NCBI RefSeq assembly: GCF_001655615.1
Contig: NZ_CP011567.1
Span: 930,001 to 994,000 of the forward strand
Reading direction: 5' to 3'
From: Pseudomonas sp. GR 6-02
Lineage (GTDB): Bacteria; Pseudomonadota; Gammaproteobacteria; Pseudomonadales; Pseudomonadaceae
Length of the DNA stretch: 64,000 bases
Positions within the stretch are counted from its first letter, which is position 1. Each line of letters opens with the position of its first letter. The notes beneath the pieces were generated by a model. The model was not told the DNA's origin. It worked only from the letters and a program-made list of their open reading frames with translations, and did not search any database. Positions 61,819 to 64,000 of this stretch are shown here, piece by piece. The translations under genes were made by a program, and so were the position numbers.

Positions 61819-62897
61819 AAGCGTCACTGCTCAATAAGCTGGACATCCTCCAGGACCGTTTCGAGGAATTGACCGCCCTGCTTGGCGATGGCGAAGTCAT
61901 TTCCGATCAGAACAAATTCCGCACCTATTCCAAGGAATACGCGGAGGTCGAGCCGATCGTCGACACCTATAAACAGCTGCTTAAAGTGCAGGGCGACCTC
62001 GAAGGCGCACAGGCACTGCTCAAGGACAGCGACCCGGACATGCGTGAAATGGCCGTGGAAGAAGTCCGCGAAGCCAAGGAACGATTGATCGAGCTCGAAG
62101 CCAGCCTGCAACGCATGCTGCTGCCCAAGGATCCGAACGACGGTCGTAACGTGTTCCTGGAAATCCGCGCGGGCACCGGCGGTGACGAAGCGGCGATTTT
62201 CTCCGGCGACCTGTTCCGCATGTATTCGCGTTACGCCGAGCGGCGTGGCTGGCGGGTAGAGATTCTCTCGGAGAACGAAGGCGAACACGGTGGCTATAAA
62301 GAAGTTATCGCCCGTGTCGAAGGCGAGAACGTCTACGGCAAACTGAAGTTCGAATCCGGTGCGCACCGTGTGCAGCGGGTTCCGGCCACTGAATCCCAAG
62401 GTCGTATCCACACCTCGGCCTGCACCGTGGCGGTATTGCCCGAGCCGGATGAGCAGGAAGCCATTGAGATCAACCCGGCGGATCTGCGGGTCGACACCTA
62501 TCGCTCCTCCGGTGCCGGTGGTCAGCACGTCAACAAGACCGACTCGGCGATTCGTATCACCCACTTGCCGTCCGGTATTGTCGTCGAGTGCCAGGAAGAA
62601 CGTTCCCAGCACAAGAACCGCGCCCGGGCGATGTCCTGGCTGTCGGCCAAGCTCAACGACCAGCAGACCAGTGCCGCGGCCAATGCCATCGCCAGCGAGC
62701 GTAAATTGCTGGTCGGTTCCGGTGACCGCTCCGAGCGGATCCGTACCTACAACTTCGCCCAGGGCCGGGTCACCGACCATCGGGTCAACCTGACGCTGTA
62801 TTCGCTCGACGAAATTCTTGCGGGCGGCGTGGATGCGGTGATCGAACCGTTGCTGGCCGAGTACCAGGCCGATCAATTGGCAGCGATAGGTGAGTAA
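61815..62897 (+). CDS. prfA: Peptide chain release factor 1
   Basis: A 360-residue class I release factor for UAA and UAG. The GGQ motif is in [16 protein letters not shown], and the anticodon-like PxT is [15 protein letters not shown] preceded by [10 protein letters not shown]. Coiled domain 1 and the C-terminal domain are full length. It lies in the conserved hemA-prfA-prmC operon with a four-base overlap upstream and no gap downstream. Confidence 0.97.
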   Translation: MKASLLNKLDILQDRFEELTALLGDGEVISDQNKFRTYSKEYAEVEPIVDTYKQLLKVQGDLEGAQALLKDSDPDMREMAVEEVREAKERLIELEASLQRMLLPKDPNDGRNVFLEIRAGTGGDEAAIFSGDLFRMYSRYAERRGWRVEILSENEGEHGGYKEVIARVEGENVYGKLKFESGAHRVQRVPATESQGRIHTSACTVAVLPEPDEQEAIEINPADLRVDTYRSSGAGGQHVNKTDSAIRITHLPSGIVVECQEERSQHKNRARAMSWLSAKLNDQQTSAAANAIASERKLLVGSGDRSERIRTYNFAQGRVTDHRVNLTLYSLDEILAGGVDAVIEPLLAEYQADQLAAIGE

Positions 62898-63728
62898 ATG
62901 ACGATCATTGCCAGCTTGCTGCGCGCCGCCGATTTGCCTGATTCGCCCACCGCGCGTCTGGATGCCGAATTGCTGTTGGCGGCGGCCTTGGGCAAGTCCC
63001 GCAGCTTTCTGCACACCTGGCCTGAGCGTATCGTCCCGAGCGAAGCGGCACTGAAGTTTGCCGAGTATTTGCAGCGCCGCCGCAGCGGTGAGCCAGTGGC
63101 CTATATTCTGGGTCAGCAAGGCTTCTGGAAGCTCGACCTGGAAGTCGCGCCCCACACGCTGATTCCGCGTCCCGACACTGAATTGCTGGTGGAAGCGGCG
63201 TTGGAACTGTTGCCGGCCACCCCAGCCAAGGTGCTCGATCTGGGCACCGGCAGTGGTGCCATCGCCTTGGCGCTGGCCAGCGAGCGTCCGGCCTGGAAGG
63301 TCACCGCCGTGGATCGCGTGCTGGAAGCCGTGGCCCTGGCCGAGCGCAATCGTCAGCGCTTGAACCTGAGCAATGCCACGGTGTTGAGCAGTCATTGGTT
63401 CAGTGCCCTGGAAGGCCAGCGTTTTCAACTGATCATCAGCAATCCGCCCTACATAGCTTCGACCGATCCGCATCTGGTAGAGGGCGACGTACGCTTTGAG
63501 CCGGCCAGTGCCTTGGTGGCGGGTGTCGATGGGCTCGACGATTTGCGTCTGATCGTCGCCCAGGCACCGGATTATCTTGAAGCGGGTGGCTGGTTGATGC
63601 TCGAACACGGTTACGATCAAGCCTGCGCAGTGTGCGATTTGCTGCTGACCCGCGGCTTTGAAGAAGTCCATAGCCGCACCGATCTGGGCGGTCACCAACG
63701 CATCAGTCTGGGGCGCTTGCCGTGCTGA
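62898..63728 (+). CDS. prmC: Release factor glutamine methyltransferase
   Basis: A 276-residue SAM-dependent methyltransferase that methylates the GGQ glutamine of release factors. SAM motif I is VLDLGTGSGAIALALA, the catalytic NPPY is in LIISNPPYIAS, and RPDTELLVE precedes it. It starts directly after the prfA stop codon and overlaps moeB by seven bases. Confidence 0.96.
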   Translation: MTIIASLLRAADLPDSPTARLDAELLLAAALGKSRSFLHTWPERIVPSEAALKFAEYLQRRRSGEPVAYILGQQGFWKLDLEVAPHTLIPRPDTELLVEAALELLPATPAKVLDLGTGSGAIALALASERPAWKVTAVDRVLEAVALAERNRQRLNLSNATVLSSHWFSALEGQRFQLIISNPPYIASTDPHLVEGDVRFEPASALVAGVDGLDDLRLIVAQAPDYLEAGGWLMLEHGYDQACAVCDLLLTRGFEEVHSRTDLGGHQRISLGRLPC

Positions 63729-64000
63729 ATGATCAGGAATTGCTGCGATACAGCCGGCAGATTCTGCTGCAACACGTCGACATCGACGGCCAGTTACGGC
63801 TCAAGGAAAGCCGTGTGCTGATTATCGGTCTCGGTGGCCTAGGTTCGCCGGTTGCGCTGTACCTGGCCGCGGCCGGTGTCGGTGAGTTGCATCTGGCGGA
63901 CTTCGACACGGTCGACCTGACCAATCTGCAACGCCAGATCGTTCATGACACCGACAGCGTCGGCCTGAGCAAGGTCGATTCGGCGATCCGTCGCCTGACC
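63722..64000 (+). CDS. moeB: MoeB-like sulfur-carrier adenylyltransferase (partial, cut by window end)
   Basis: The first 93 residues of a ThiF/MoeB/HesA-family protein: LLRYSRQILL, then the nucleotide-binding VLIIGLGGLGSPVALYLAAAGVG and DFDTVDLTNLQRQI with Asp and Arg of the adenylation site. MoeB activates MoaD in molybdopterin synthesis. The GTG start at 63722 overlaps the prmC stop. The rest is outside the window. Confidence 0.9.
   Translation, partial: MLNDQELLRYSRQILLQHVDIDGQLRLKESRVLIIGLGGLGSPVALYLAAAGVGELHLADFDTVDLTNLQRQIVHDTDSVGLSKVDSAIRRLT

Noticed and set aside
61824..63698. 624-codon minus-strand open frame across prfA and prmC
   Set aside because: It is antisense to two highly conserved essential genes with intact motifs. 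The translated sequence is low-complexity Gly/Gln/Arg-rich.

Overview
The window reads as the chromosome of a fluorescent-group Pseudomonas. The evidence is the high GC content, many fluorescens-type REP palindromes (GTGGGAGCG...GGCTTGCCCGCGA), and conserved Pseudomonas blocks: roxS-roxR, mksF-mksE-mksB, holD-rimI, and ychF-pth-rplY-prs-tRNA-Gln-ispE-lolB facing hemA-prfA-prmC-moeB. No tools were run. All family calls come from reading motifs, lengths and context.

Layout. 0.3-5.0 kb holds a SIMPL-domain periplasmic protein, the redox two-component pair RoxS/RoxR and an SbmA/YddA-type ABC exporter. 5.1-12.2 kb is a hexarate (glucarate/galactarate) catabolic block: a FadR-type GntR regulator, 5-dehydro-4-deoxyglucarate dehydratase, 2-oxoglutarate semialdehyde dehydrogenase, an MFS importer and galactarate dehydratase. 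A perfect palindrome overlaps the kdgD promoter. 12.3-17.1 kb is the Mks condensin operon on the minus strand, with no nuclease subunit beside it. 17.3-35.0 kb carries holD-rimI, carbonic anhydrase, a SET-domain protein, a Tat-exported phosphoesterase, AtoE, an internally deleted MFS pseudogene, a PAS-MCP, gamma-glutamyltransferase, tRNA-Met, a membrane MCP, a fosmidomycin-resistance-type exporter and an OprD porin.

35.1-49.6 kb is the most remarkable part. It is a compact accessory cluster that looks like a biosynthetic pathway for an unusual amino acid or small peptide, made without NRPS or PKS. It has an amidase, a metabolite transporter, a stand-alone AsnRS-like asparagine-synthetase-type enzyme, a luciferase-like monooxygenase, an MFS exporter, both subunits of a B12-dependent glutamate mutase, two ATP-grasp ligases, a PP-loop ATPase with a CxxC pair, a second PanB-type hydroxymethyltransferase and a MocR-type regulator. 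Genes from 39.1 to 48.0 kb are tightly packed, often overlapping by 4-20 bases. The logic suggests glutamate -> 3-methylaspartate, then C1 addition, oxidation and ATP-dependent ligation, followed by export.

49.4-53.3 kb is a patchwork of DNA unlike its surroundings: AT-rich upstream sequence, a 54-codon small ORF, an antibiotic-biosynthesis-monooxygenase-fold protein, an AraC regulator, a decayed LysE-type exporter and a GST. It ends at the 3' end of ychF, and a near-repeat of that 3' end lies on its far side. 53.4-64.0 kb is core genome, ending inside moeB.
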